Positions 51,951 to 59,503 of a stretch of 64,000 nt of DNA are shown piece by piece; the stretch's first letter is position 1; each line of letters begins with the position of its first letter. Made by a program: the position numbers and the translations under genes. Origin of the DNA: Paenibacillus sinensis (GTDB lineage Bacteria > Bacillota > Bacilli > Paenibacillales > Paenibacillaceae). The stretch lies in contig NZ_JAHCMB010000061.1 of assembly GCF_019904155.1 (NCBI RefSeq), positions 1 through 64,000 of the forward strand, given 5' to 3'. The notes beneath the pieces are model-generated. The model was not told where the DNA came from, searched no databases, and was given only the letters and a program-made list of their open reading frames with translations.

Positions 51951-52959
51951 CGGAGATCACATCCTCCGGGGTCAGATCCTTCGTCAGCAGGCCTTTCTCC
52001 TTGGCCCAGGCGAAGGCTTCCTCGACCTGCTTCGGATCGACCTGCGCGGCGGAGGTATACGCCGGAACCTTGATTTTGTCCTTCAGGTCTTCAGGGTAGC
52101 CGACCGTCTTGATGATCGTGTCGATGTAGTCGCTCTGATCATGCGATTTCATATAATCAACGGCTTCGTCATAGGCTGCATACATCGCCCGGATCGCCTC
52201 CGGCTTCGCGTCGATCGCCTTCTGCGGGATCGCCAGTACGAACGGATTGATGCCCGCGGTCACCGTAGAGCCGAGGTTGCGGAGTCCAGCGGTCTCGCCC
52301 ATCGTGACATAAGGCTCCGGCAGAATGGCCGCATCCGACTTCTTGTTCTTCAGCAGCTCCAGCCGGGTCGGAATCTGCGGCACCTCGGTGACCTTGATAT
52401 CGTCTTCGGTGAGCCCAGCCTGGTTCAGCATGGTAGCCACCGTGTATTCGGTGGACGTATTTTTGGACAGGATCAGGCTCTTGCCCTTCAGGTCCTTGAC
52501 CTCCTTGACATCATCGCTGCCCGTCAGCAGATCGAACTCGCCGAAGGTGCTGCTGGCGATTTTGACATCAAGTCCCGCATTATTGTAGATAGCCACCGCA
52601 ATCAGATCGGCGCTTAGCGCATCGAGCTTCCCTGCTTGAAAGGCCGCGTCGCGGTCCTTGGCGCTCTTGAAGGTCTGGATATCCAGATTGACGCCGTGCT
52701 CGGTGTCAAAGCCCTGCTCATGCGCGATGATAAAAGGAATCTCATCAATGGACGGCAGCATTCCCATCGACAAAACCGTGGCTTCGGCAGGCTTCGCAGA
52801 GCTCCCAGGAGCAGCCGTAGCGCTGCCTGCATTCTCGCCGCCGCCGTTTCCCGAGCCACAGGCGGAGAGCAGCGATCCCGTCAGCGCAAGCGCAGCCAGG
52901 GTCAGTATGTATTTTCGGCCAGCAGATGATGCGTTGTTTCTTGTCTTGAAGTTGTTCAT
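51931..52959 (-). CDS. NitT/TauT-type ABC transporter substrate-binding lipoprotein
   Basis: 342 residues. Lipobox LLSACG (Cys34) after a hydrophobic segment, then an Ala/Gly/Ser linker. The binding domain begins VLSMGMLPSIDEIPFIIAHEQGFDTEHG and has LDALSADLIAV and ILPEPYVTMGETAGL, all typical of SsuA/TauA/NrtA/ThiY-like proteins. The ligand cannot be fixed: no sulfonatase, nitrate reductase or thiamine genes lie nearby. Start has GGAGG 12 bases upstream. Confidence 0.88.
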   Translation of the reverse strand: MNNFKTRNNASSAGRKYILTLAALALTGSLLSACGSGNGGGENAGSATAAPGSSAKPAEATVLSMGMLPSIDEIPFIIAHEQGFDTEHGVNLDIQTFKSAKDRDAAFQAGKLDALSADLIAVAIYNNAGLDVKIASSTFGEFDLLTGSDDVKEVKDLKGKSLILSKNTSTEYTVATMLNQAGLTEDDIKVTEVPQIPTRLELLKNKKSDAAILPEPYVTMGETAGLRNLGSTVTAGINPFVLAIPQKAIDAKPEAIRAMYAAYDEAVDYMKSHDQSDYIDTIIKTVGYPEDLKDKIKVPAYTSAAQVDPKQVEEAFAWAKEKGLLTKDLTPEDVISDVQFKN

Positions 52960-53322
52960 ATGTTCAGCAATCCTCCGTCATCCAAGTATGGTTCAAATGC
53001 CCGTTCAGGCTCAAATAATGCCATTTTACACCCGGTCTCTCATTTTGTATATTTTTAAATTTGATTGACATAGAGACAGCCCGGCATTTTCGGCCTCCAT
53101 TTCACTGTTTGATGAGCTTCCTAAGAAGCTAATTCACACTGTCCTCTCAAAAAAGACATAATTCTCTCCAATACGCACAAACCTTGATGAATTCACATTT
53201 TCTCCTCAATTTTTGTCTCTTCCCCGCGGACACACCCCTTTAAAAGCTCACGTAATATGTTATAATGAAAACGTAGCCAAAGGGAATAAAATTCGATCCA
53301 TCGTCCAAGGAGGATGAAGGAA
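52960..53322. other. Divergent promoter region without gene
   Basis: Between the ABC binding-protein gene and the small plus-strand gene at 53323. A TATAAT box at 53261-53266 with a weak TTTAAA upstream probably drives the small gene. The minus-strand leader has a faint resemblance to the 3' part of a TPP riboswitch that does not hold up (see rejected list). Confidence 0.4.
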
Positions 53323-53508
53323 ATGCTGACAGGACTCAAAGAACTGAAGAACCGACTCACCGGAACACGGCAGCCGTGGATACCCACGGAAGGGGAAGAT
53401 TACTGGAAGATCGAATACGGCGCAGAGCGTCTGCTGCACAATCCGCAGCCCCGGAGCCCGCTGACTTATGAGCAGGAGGCCCGGATCAAGACGGTCAAAT
53501 ACCATTGA
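53323..53508 (+). CDS. Small conserved-type protein, 61 aa
   Basis: Preceded by CCAAGGAGG at nine bases, a TATAAT box about 60 bases upstream and followed by a terminator, so it has all parts of a real gene. The product is basic and Pro/Arg-rich (TGTRQPWIP; NPQPRSPLTYEQEARIKTVKY), soluble, without signal peptide. An in-frame ATG three codons earlier abuts the ribosome binding site and is unlikely. I do not recognise the family. Confidence 0.7.
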   Translation: MLTGLKELKNRLTGTRQPWIPTEGEDYWKIEYGAERLLHNPQPRSPLTYEQEARIKTVKYH

Positions 53509-53586
53509 CAGACTGCGGTCCTTGAACCACCTATTCATGAACCGCTTTCCATAAACCGACTGCACAACAACAAACCACAGCACAAG

Positions 53587-53627
53587 CCGCAGAGCACCGA
53601 ACCTGTTTCGGTGTCCTGCGGTTTTTT
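53587..53627 (+). terminator. Terminator of the 61-aa gene
   Basis: CCGCAG-GCACCGAA pairs with TTCGGTGTCCTGCGG, followed by TTTTTT. Confidence 0.88.
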
Positions 53628-53653
53628 ACTATATAGCATCATCCCACTGGGCA

Positions 53654-53806
53654 AACAAAAAACCTCCTCTCGGCCATCGGCCAAAAGAAGGCTTTACGCG
53701 CAACGCGGGCTCGCTAAATCTTGAGTTCGCCGAGCTTGATCAGCTCTACAACTGCTTGAGAACGGCCTTTTACATTGAGCTTCTGCATAACATTGGAAAT
53801 GTGGTT
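53654..53806. repeat. 153-bp direct repeat, left copy
   Basis: 151 of 153 bases identical to 54633-54785, in direct orientation, 979 bp apart. It carries the 3' end of gerE and its terminator. The only differences are two adjacent bases in the terminator loop (TC against CT). Confidence 0.97.
53714..53806 (-). pseudogene. 3' fragment of gerE
   Basis: Encodes the last 31 residues of GerE (from NHISNVMQKLN to GELKI) with the stop codon, joined at 53807 to unrelated DNA. It lacks a start and the first part of the helix-turn-helix. Identical in this part to the intact gerE at 54693, so the duplication is recent. Confidence 0.9.
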
Positions 53807-53870
53807 TGAAGTACACCCAAATGCAGGGAGGGAGGAACTAATAAATATCGCTAGTGCCTTGATGTTGGGG

Positions 53871-54257
53871 CTACTTTACAGGACGAGTTGAGTATAATTC
53901 CATTTCCTTCATATCCACGATGAATCCGTATGTTTTCAAAATATCCAGACCGAGCAAGCCTTTATGAGTCTTGGGGAGAATGCCGACATCAACTTCCACA
54001 TGTTCAATTTTTAATGTATCAATGACAATTTGATCCATGACTTTGGTGTAAAAAGGCACCGTACCGCCTATGCCATACGCTTCGTATACAGGGTCGCCGT
54101 TTTCATACGTGACCCCGATTTCTTCCAACATGTCAGGACTGAAAATCGTATGAGACGAACCCGTATCTATAATGATATCTGTCATCGTCAAGCTTCTCCC
54201 GCGATAGCAGAGCGTTATTGAAGCAGTCAGGAGTTGCCCATCATAAGTTAACTTCAC
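53871..54257 (-). CDS. Retropepsin-like aspartic protease
   Basis: 128 residues from a GTG start. A single-lobe aspartic protease fold: DIIIDTGSSHTIF with the catalytic D31, a flap-like YGIGGTVPFY, and GLLGLDILKTYGFIVDM near the end. Such small proteins act as homodimers like retroviral proteases. The GTG overlaps the stop of the upstream 82-aa gene (GTGA), which indicates coupling; a longer frame with ATG at 54308 lies inside that gene. Intracellular (no signal). Sits in the insert between the gerE repeats and has lower GC than neighbours. Confidence 0.8.
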   Translation of the reverse strand: MKLTYDGQLLTASITLCYRGRSLTMTDIIIDTGSSHTIFSPDMLEEIGVTYENGDPVYEAYGIGGTVPFYTKVMDQIVIDTLKIEHVEVDVGILPKTHKGLLGLDILKTYGFIVDMKEMELYSTRPVK

Positions 54258-54502
54258 GAGTTCCGTCTCACTCTCATTAGAGGATCTCTGCGTAGATGAA
54301 CGATGCATTCCTCATTGGAGGTATGATAGACAAGACATCCAGCTTCCGCATTGAAAAACTCCCTATTGGCATCCTTCTCAGCAACTGCTCGAATCGGCGC
54401 CACATCCGTAATGACTTTCTTATCGTCTTCCTCGTGGAAGTCAATTATGGAAAGCAAAACAAATTGGTCGGGAAACAACTCTCTGACTTGCTGCCACTGC
54501 AT
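54254..54502 (-). CDS. 82-aa hypothetical protein coupled to the protease
   Basis: Start with GGAGGG seven bases upstream. Sequence opens MQWQQVRELFPDQFVLLSIIDFHEEDDKKVI, with a helix then beta strands; acidic in the middle. It ends inside the start of the aspartic protease gene, so the two should be made together. A partner, inhibitor or substrate role for the protease is possible but only inferred. No family named. Confidence 0.75.
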   Translation of the reverse strand: MQWQQVRELFPDQFVLLSIIDFHEEDDKKVITDVAPIRAVAEKDANREFFNAEAGCLVYHTSNEECIVHLRRDPLMRVRRNS

Positions 54503-54632
54503 CGTTTATCCCTCCAGTTTAAATCAAGATTTTATTATCATAAGTTTATTTTATCACTCTTCAGCCGTTGCTGCATTTGACTTGAAAATTTGATTCAGCC
54601 CCTCATTTGCTTTTTTTAATAAATCTCCACAC

Positions 54633-54785
54633 AACAAAAAACCTCCTCTCGGCCACTGGCCAAAAGAAGGCTTTACGCGCAACGCGGGCTCGCTAAATCT
54701 TGAGTTCGCCGAGCTTGATCAGCTCTACAACTGCTTGAGAACGGCCTTTTACATTGAGCTTCTGCATAACATTGGAAATGTGGTT
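54633..54785. repeat. 153-bp direct repeat, right copy (gerE 3' end and terminator)
   Basis: Pairs with 53654-53806. It contains the gerE terminator: on the minus strand CCTTCTTTTGGCC pairs with GGCCGAGAGGAGG (with G-U pairs) and TTTTTT follows at 54636-54641. Confidence 0.97.
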
Positions 54786-54917
54786 GCGCACTGTTTTTTC
54801 GCTGATGAACAGCATGCCTGCGATGTCCCGCGTCGTTTTGTCTTGAACAAGAAGCTCGAACACTTCACGTTCTCGATGAGTCAGCAAAAATTTGCTGGGA
54901 TGTTCGTTCCCCTTCAT
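54693..54917 (-). CDS. gerE: Sporulation regulator GerE
   Basis: 74 residues, the same length as B. subtilis GerE. A lone LuxR/FixJ-type helix-turn-helix (LTHREREVFELLVQDKTTRDIAGMLFISEKTVRNHISNVMQKL). GerE is the last mother-cell regulator, acting with sigma-K on spore coat genes. AAGGAGGGG precedes the ATG. The gene is intact, but its 3' third and terminator are repeated 979 bp downstream. Confidence 0.96.
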   Translation of the reverse strand: MKGNEHPSKFLLTHREREVFELLVQDKTTRDIAGMLFISEKTVRNHISNVMQKLNVKGRSQAVVELIKLGELKI

Positions 54918-54987
54918 GGTGGTGTCACCCCTCCTTGCCCGGGATTGTTTGGTCTAACAAGGTAAAGGGATACAGTCAAACCATACT

Positions 54988-55257
54988 ATGAACGGGAGGA
55001 TTCAATGGTGCGGTAGCGCCCGCAAAATGGGCGCGGAGATGACCGCGTTTCCGAAATCCGGTTATGTGGGCTGCCGGGGATTCCAACTTCCTTCATCTTT
55101 ATTAGATGAGGGCTTTGCCATTTGGATCGATCAATGGACTCCAATACACTATTTGGGGAAATTCATCCGAAAAAGGCTGCTGGAAGATGGCATAAGCGCG
55201 GTTCCCGTTTTCCCAAAAAATGAAAAACAGCGTACGAGCGAGATAATGGGCCGATAA
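54988..55257 (+). CDS. Unsupported 89-codon frame, possible gene remnant
   Basis: An open frame with plausible protein-like composition (RGFQLPSSLLDEGFAIWID) between gerE and the c-di-AMP riboswitch. There is no ribosome binding site before its ATG; a good GGGAGG lies a few codons inside but points to a different frame that stops at once. It could be the end of a decayed gene. I do not recognise it. Confidence 0.25.
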   Translation: MNGRIQWCGSARKMGAEMTAFPKSGYVGCRGFQLPSSLLDEGFAIWIDQWTPIHYLGKFIRKRLLEDGISAVPVFPKNEKQRTSEIMGR

Positions 55258-55344
55258 ACGTCAACATATATGCGTTTAGCCACTCTATCTCATTTACTCC
55301 ACCCAAATTAACCGAAACTTGCCATTGCACCTCCCTTTTCCTTT

Positions 55345-55374
55345 TTTACAAAAACAGCCCCGAAAGAGTATGAT
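55345..55374 (+). promoter_or_regulatory. Promoter of the c-di-AMP riboswitch transcript
   Basis: TTTACA and TATGAT with an 18-base spacer, about 35 bases before the first riboswitch helix. Confidence 0.6.
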
Positions 55375-55404
55375 TCGTTTTGAAAGTTATTCATGAAAAA
55401 TTAC

Positions 55405-55560
55405 ATGAACGCTGAATTCCCGGCGCACGGGAAACGGGGGAACCACCAGGCGAAAGCCTACTTGGGGTGAATCCTTGGGAGACTATAGAAGTGCGGTCTC
55501 ACAGGGTAGGGCGACTCTCACCGTCCGAATCCGACAGCTAACCTCGCAAGCGTATAGAGA
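55405..55560 (+). ncRNA. c-di-AMP riboswitch (ydaO/yuaA class)
   Basis: The class's conserved blocks occur in order: CGGGGGAACCA, TTGGGGTGAATCC, GGGTAGGGCGACTCTC and CCGAATCCGACAGC-TAACCTCGCAAGCG. The closing helix is ACGCT (55409-55413) with AGCGT (55549-55553). These RNAs bind cyclic di-AMP and normally switch genes off at high c-di-AMP. A terminator follows at 55612-55650 as the expression platform. The regulated genes here are unusual (55728 and 56270). Confidence 0.95.
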
Positions 55561-55611
55561 GAGCCCGATCCGCCACGCTTTTGCGCCAGGTTTGTTCAAG
55601 CCTGTACCGGA

Positions 55612-55650
55612 GCCGCAGCAGAGGTCTTCCTCTGCTGCGGCTTTTTGTTG
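55612..55650 (+). terminator. Expression-platform terminator of the c-di-AMP riboswitch
   Basis: 13-bp perfect stem GCCGCAGCAGAGG / CCTCTGCTGCGGC with a four-base loop, then TTTTTGTTGT. It stands between the aptamer and the gene at 55728. Confidence 0.92.
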
Positions 55651-55727
55651 TACCCGCACAAGCTCATTTCGGGGGAGTAAATGATTCGAGACTGATGGAA
55701 TTGGAATTCTGAGGAGGAAAAGCTGAA

Positions 55728-56240
55728 ATGGATCAGCGCAGTCTGTCACGTATTGAGGTGTTTGTATTCAAAGCTCCTTGGCCCGCCTTTTGCGGCCCGG
55801 AATCGTCCGGTAACTCCTGCTGCGGCATTCTCAAGCTGACCTGCAAGGCAGGATACAGCTGGGCCCAGGGTGTATTGTGCGCAGATCATAAGGAAATTGA
55901 CTTGATGAAATGGAGCGGCTTCCTGCACACCATCCGTCATTGCCGACTGGATGAAGCCATCGAGATCGTCCGGCGCCTGAGCCCGGAATGGGAACAGACA
56001 CAGCGGGAGATGGTACAGATGGCTCTGCTGGATTTAAAAGCGAAGCTGCAGGGAAAAGTGCTGTCCACGCATATCCAGACAGACTTGCGTCTTCGTGCAG
56101 CTGCCGCAGGCAACGGCTTATTAAGTCCGGGGCAGATGTATTATAAGCCCTCGCGAAGCCTGAAGCACCAGCAGAGCTGGACGGAGCTGGACATGGCAGA
56201 GCTCATCGACAAATCCATCGCTTATTACTCGATATTATAG
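55728..56240 (+). CDS. Riboswitch-controlled protein resembling an enolase-superfamily capping domain
   Basis: 170 residues; GAGGAGG lies ten bases before the ATG. The first 110 residues look like the N-terminal capping domain of mandelate racemase/muconate lactonising enzymes: RIEVFVFKAPWP, a CGILKLTCKAGYSWAQG strand pair, and a helix EMVQMALLDLKAKLQGK matching the family's ALWDIKGKALG segment. The barrel with the catalytic residues is wholly missing, so it cannot be an enzyme of that family. The C-terminal 50 residues are novel to me. It is the first gene behind the c-di-AMP riboswitch and lies 29 bases before the sigma-like gene. The similarity is by eye and needs a profile search. Confidence 0.7.
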   Translation: MDQRSLSRIEVFVFKAPWPAFCGPESSGNSCCGILKLTCKAGYSWAQGVLCADHKEIDLMKWSGFLHTIRHCRLDEAIEIVRRLSPEWEQTQREMVQMALLDLKAKLQGKVLSTHIQTDLRLRAAAAGNGLLSPGQMYYKPSRSLKHQQSWTELDMAELIDKSIAYYSIL

Positions 56241-56269
56241 ATTTCATATTCAGAGAGGACCGTGAGATC

Positions 56270-56725
56270 ATGCCTGACCCCTTACCCCATCGGCCGCCTT
56301 CTTCAGCCGGGTACGCGAAGTATGTTCAGAAATACAGCGGAAGCGTCTATGCACTCAGCAAACTGCTGCTCGGGCAGGGAACCGAGGCGGAGGAAGCAAC
56401 GGTGAAGACCTTCGCAGCGCTCCATGAGTCTTACCTGCAGCATCGCCTAGACCCGCTTGCCTTCCCCCTTGATGCTTACCGTGAGTGCATCCAGCAATGC
56501 GTCCGGCTAATACAAGCCCACAAGCCCGGTTGTGCAAATATGCCGACCTGGGAAAACCGGCTTGTTCTAGCACTTCGCTACGGGTTGCAGCTTCCCCTGC
56601 CCGAAATCAGCGCCATTCTCCAGCAAAGTGTACCCACCCTTAAGGCGCAGCTCAGACAGATACGCGAACAAATGGCTGCACAGGAGAGCTTCTTGCTGCC
56701 GAAATCCGGCTTAACCGCCGGGTGA
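56270..56725 (+). CDS. Degenerate ECF-sigma-like protein
   Basis: 151 residues. The N-terminal part (about 15-55: YAKYVQKYSGSVYALSKLLLGQGTEAEEATVKTFAALHES) resembles sigma region 2, where a DAEDL-type helix reads EAEEATVKTF. Residues 93-135 (ENRLVLALRYGLQLPLPEISAILQQSVPTLKAQL) resemble a region 4 helix-turn-helix. The linker is short, and region 2 lacks the usual DNA-melting aromatic residues, so promoter recognition is doubtful. Second gene of the riboswitch-controlled pair; a terminator follows at 56794. Confidence 0.7.
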   Translation: MPDPLPHRPPSSAGYAKYVQKYSGSVYALSKLLLGQGTEAEEATVKTFAALHESYLQHRLDPLAFPLDAYRECIQQCVRLIQAHKPGCANMPTWENRLVLALRYGLQLPLPEISAILQQSVPTLKAQLRQIREQMAAQESFLLPKSGLTAG

Positions 56726-56793
56726 AGACCGTGGTCTAACAAGAGAGCCTATGACTGCGGCCTCTATAAAATCATTATTTTGCAGACAACCGT

Positions 56794-56827
56794 GCTGTGG
56801 CATCCTGCCGCAGCTCTTTTTAGTTTG
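56794..56827 (+). terminator. Terminator of the c-di-AMP-controlled operon
   Basis: GCTGTGGCA pairs with TGCCGCAGC (one G-U type mismatch) around TCC, then TCTTTTTAGTTT. Confidence 0.75.
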
Positions 56828-56845
56828 GCATTCTTATTACAGGCG

Positions 56846-57046
56846 TCAATCACACTTGCGCTGAGCCTTACGATATTTCCGGCTTGGAAAGACAGCCGTA
56901 AGTTCAATACGCAGTTGGCAGCTCCGAGCTTCTACAATCGCGTAATGGGTAGTTATGCCACCTCTGGAACGTTCGATAGTCTGAAATTGCTGCCCCTTTT
57001 GCCACGCGCCATATTGGTGAACACAGATGATGGCGGTATCAATCAT
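56846..57046 (-). pseudogene. IS5-family transposase fragment
   Basis: About 66 codons similar to the middle of IS5/IS427-type transposases: MIDTAIICVHQYGAWQKG, then IERSRGGITTHYAIVEA, matching the DST-x-RAHQHAAGAKKG...IGRSRGGLTTKIH pattern, which includes the second catalytic Asp region. It has a stop upstream (57047 on) and runs out of similarity downstream; no terminal inverted repeats recognised. A decayed insertion sequence. The rest of 56828-57134 has nothing else I can name. Confidence 0.6.
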
Positions 57047-57134
57047 TCACCATATTTCCGGATGCTTCTATAGTTTGAAGACACGTCCTAGTATTTTTTT
57101 TAGATTTTAAAATAGAGTTAATTCAAATTTGATA

Positions 57135-57163
57135 TTGACATCGATTTACTAGCCCGCTATGAT
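57135..57163 (+). promoter_or_regulatory. Sigma-A promoter of the efe operon
   Basis: TTGACA and TATGAT, 17-base spacer. The expected transcription start is near 57170, just before the Fur box. Confidence 0.85.
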
Positions 57164-57177
57164 AAGTGCAGTTTAGG

Positions 57178-57192
57178 TGATAATGATTATCA
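57178..57192 (+). promoter_or_regulatory. Fur box of the efe operon
   Basis: TGATAATGATTATCA, a perfect 7-1-7 Bacillus Fur box. It overlaps the start of transcription, so iron-loaded Fur should block initiation. Confidence 0.95.
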
Positions 57193-57234
57193 TTTACATT
57201 ATACATTATACATTATACATAAGGGGTGTTTGAC

Positions 57235-58122
57235 GTGAAATACCGTTATACCGTTCCCGCAGGTCTTCTTGCGGCCACGATTCTGCTATCGGGATGCTCG
57301 GAAGGGGGCGGAGATGCCGTTAAGACGGCAGAGGCTTCAACAGTTCCTTCAGCAGTTCCTTCTTCTTCCCCATCGACTTCGCCAGCCGCCTCCCAGGCGG
57401 ATTTCACTTCCGCAATCACACAATACCGCGAGTACGTGATCGCCGAATGCGATGAATTCGTCAAGCAGACGGAAGCCTTCGTTCAGGCTGTTAAAGCCGG
57501 CAAGCTGGATGAAGCGAAGAAGCTGTACGCGCCCGCGCGGATGCACTATGAACGAATCGAACCGATCGCCGAAGCGCTCGGTGATCTCGATCCGAATATC
57601 GACGCCCGGGAAGGGGATGTGGAGGACAACGAATGGCGGGGATTCCACCGGATTGAGAAGTTGCTGTGGCAGGACGGCAAAACCGCCGGAGCGGAGGAAT
57701 ACGCCGACCGTCTACTGAGCGATGCCCAGCTTCTCCGGGCCAAGGTCGAAATGGCAAGCATCGACGCCTCGCTCCTCGTTACGGGCGCAGTCGAGCTGCT
57801 TAATGAGGTATCCACCTCCAAGGTGACCGGCGAAGAGGAGCGGTATTCCCATACCGACCTGTACGATTTCGCAGCGAACGTGGAGGGTGCGGAGAAAATC
57901 TACGAGCTGCTGAAGCCCCAGCTGGAGCAGCAGGACCCGGAACTGAGCAAGACGATCGGCGAACGCTTCAAGGCGCTGTACAACGAGCTTGCTCCCTTCA
58001 AGCAGGGCGATGGCTACGCCTCTTACACGCTGCTGAAGCAGGACGAGGTCCGCAAGCTGAGCCAGAACCTCGATGCGCTGGCTGAGCCGCTGTCCAATAT
58101 GGGCACGATTCTTGGAGTGTGA
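57235..58122 (+). CDS. efeO: Iron uptake lipoprotein EfeO (M75 imelysin-like)
   Basis: 295 residues. GTG start at 57235 behind AAGGGGTG; another GTG nine bases earlier lies inside the ribosome binding site. Lipobox LLSGC (Cys21), a Ser/Pro linker, then a four-helix imelysin/M75 domain (about 55-290) with the metal-binding motif GFHRIEKLLW. It lacks the N-terminal cupredoxin domain of E. coli EfeO, as is normal for Firmicute (YwbM-type) proteins. Presents iron to the EfeU permease. First gene of the Fur-controlled operon. Confidence 0.93.
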   Translation: MKYRYTVPAGLLAATILLSGCSEGGGDAVKTAEASTVPSAVPSSSPSTSPAASQADFTSAITQYREYVIAECDEFVKQTEAFVQAVKAGKLDEAKKLYAPARMHYERIEPIAEALGDLDPNIDAREGDVEDNEWRGFHRIEKLLWQDGKTAGAEEYADRLLSDAQLLRAKVEMASIDASLLVTGAVELLNEVSTSKVTGEEERYSHTDLYDFAANVEGAEKIYELLKPQLEQQDPELSKTIGERFKALYNELAPFKQGDGYASYTLLKQDEVRKLSQNLDALAEPLSNMGTILGV

Positions 58123-58127
58123 GACCG

Positions 58128-59450
58128 ATGAAATCGAATCGTCACGAACCGGCACATCAAGACTCCGGCAGACAAGAACAAGATATCGAACAGCCTTCTT
58201 CGGGCTCAAAAATCAGCCGCCGCGACATGCTGCGGCTGACCGGCGCTTCCGGACTCGGCCTGCTGCTGGGCGGCGGAGCCGTGGGCGGACTGCTCGCAGG
58301 TCATTCGGCAAAAGGAACATCATCCGCCGATACCGCTGCCGGCGGCAATGAATTTCCGTTCTACGGCGAGCACCAGGCGGGTATCGTAACTCCGGCCCAG
58401 AACTTTATCTGCTTCGCTTCCTTCGATGTGACTTCGGATAAAATCGCCAGCCTCAGGAGCCTGCTGAAGTCATGGACGGAAGCGGCGGATGCCCTGATCT
58501 CGGGAACGCTGATCGGCAGTGCTAATGATCGTCCGAATCTTCCCCCGTCCGATACCGGGGAAGCCGACGGACTGGCACCCTCACGGCTGACGCTGACCTT
58601 CGGCGCCGGCCCTTCCCTGTTTGACGGCCGCTTCGGCCTGTCAGGCAGCAAGCCCGCCGGATTTCAGGATCTGCCGGTCTTCCGGGGCGATCAGCTCGAC
58701 CCGAAGTGGTGCGGCGGGGACTTATGCGTGCAGGCATGCGCCGACGATCTGCAGGTCGCCTTCCATGCGATCCGCAACCTGGCCCGGATTGCCCGGGGCA
58801 CAGCTGTCCTCCGCTGGACCCAGGAAGGCTTCCAGCGCACAGGAGCGGCCGACCCGAAAGGCGGAACCCCGCGCAATCTGCTCGGCTTCAAGGACGGCAC
58901 GGGCAACCCGGATACACAGGACGCTTCTATCATGAACGAGGTGGTCTGGGCTGGCAGTGAAGCGCCCGCCTGGCTGAACGGCGGAACCTATATGGCGGTC
59001 CGCCGCGCTCGGATGCGGATCGAGGTCTGGGACCGCTCCTCGCTCAGCGACCAGGAGGCGACCTTCGGCCGTCACCGGGCCAGCGGCGCTCCGATTGGAT
59101 CGAAGAACGAGTTCGATACGCTTGATCCGTCCGCAACAGACAGCGGAGGCCGGCCGTTGATTCCGGCCGATTCGCATGCCGCGATCGCCCACGGCGACGG
59201 CTCCGTGAAGATGCTGCGCCGCTCCTATTCCTACTCGAGCGGCCTTGACAACATAACCGGCCAGCTTGATGCCGGGCTGCTCTTCATCAGCTTCCAGCGG
59301 GATCTTCAGAAGCAGTTCGTCGAGACCCAGAAGAAGCTGGCCGCCAATGACCGCCTGAACGAATACATCACCAATATGGGAAGCGCCGTATTCGCCTGCT
59401 TCCCCGGAACCCGGCAGGGAGGCTACATCGGCCAGAACCTGCTGGGCTGA
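58128..59450 (+). CDS. efeB: Dyp-type peroxidase EfeB, Tat-exported
   Basis: 440 residues. Twin-arginine signal SRRDMLRLTG (R31, R32) followed by a Gly-rich hydrophobic stretch, so it is exported folded with haem. The DyP signature GFKDGTGNP is near residue 253, with the distal Asp in it; the proximal haem His lies in the C-terminal half. Oxidises Fe2+ (or extracts haem iron, still debated) for EfeU. Starts five bases after efeO, with GGAG upstream. Confidence 0.94.
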   Translation: MKSNRHEPAHQDSGRQEQDIEQPSSGSKISRRDMLRLTGASGLGLLLGGGAVGGLLAGHSAKGTSSADTAAGGNEFPFYGEHQAGIVTPAQNFICFASFDVTSDKIASLRSLLKSWTEAADALISGTLIGSANDRPNLPPSDTGEADGLAPSRLTLTFGAGPSLFDGRFGLSGSKPAGFQDLPVFRGDQLDPKWCGGDLCVQACADDLQVAFHAIRNLARIARGTAVLRWTQEGFQRTGAADPKGGTPRNLLGFKDGTGNPDTQDASIMNEVVWAGSEAPAWLNGGTYMAVRRARMRIEVWDRSSLSDQEATFGRHRASGAPIGSKNEFDTLDPSATDSGGRPLIPADSHAAIAHGDGSVKMLRRSYSYSSGLDNITGQLDAGLLFISFQRDLQKQFVETQKKLAANDRLNEYITNMGSAVFACFPGTRQGGYIGQNLLG

Positions 59451-59503
59451 CCTTGACCGGGATGACTAATTATAGAAGTAATTCATTGAAGGGGGCTTAC
59501 CGG

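Noticed and set aside
52960..53080. TPP-riboswitch-like leader upstream of the NitT/TauT binding-protein gene
   Set aside because: The minus strand has TTTGAACC and a CTTGGAT similar to the TPP motif, but the CUGAGA block and pairing of the P1 and P2 arms are missing. A covariance search (RF00059) with a significant hit would reverse this.
55475..55684. Open frames on both strands within the c-di-AMP riboswitch
   Set aside because: They overlap conserved RNA structure and its terminator and are accounted for by it.
56780..57073. 97-codon plus-strand frame between the sigma-like gene and efeO
   Set aside because: It starts inside a terminator hairpin and runs antisense to the transposase relic; no ribosome binding site.
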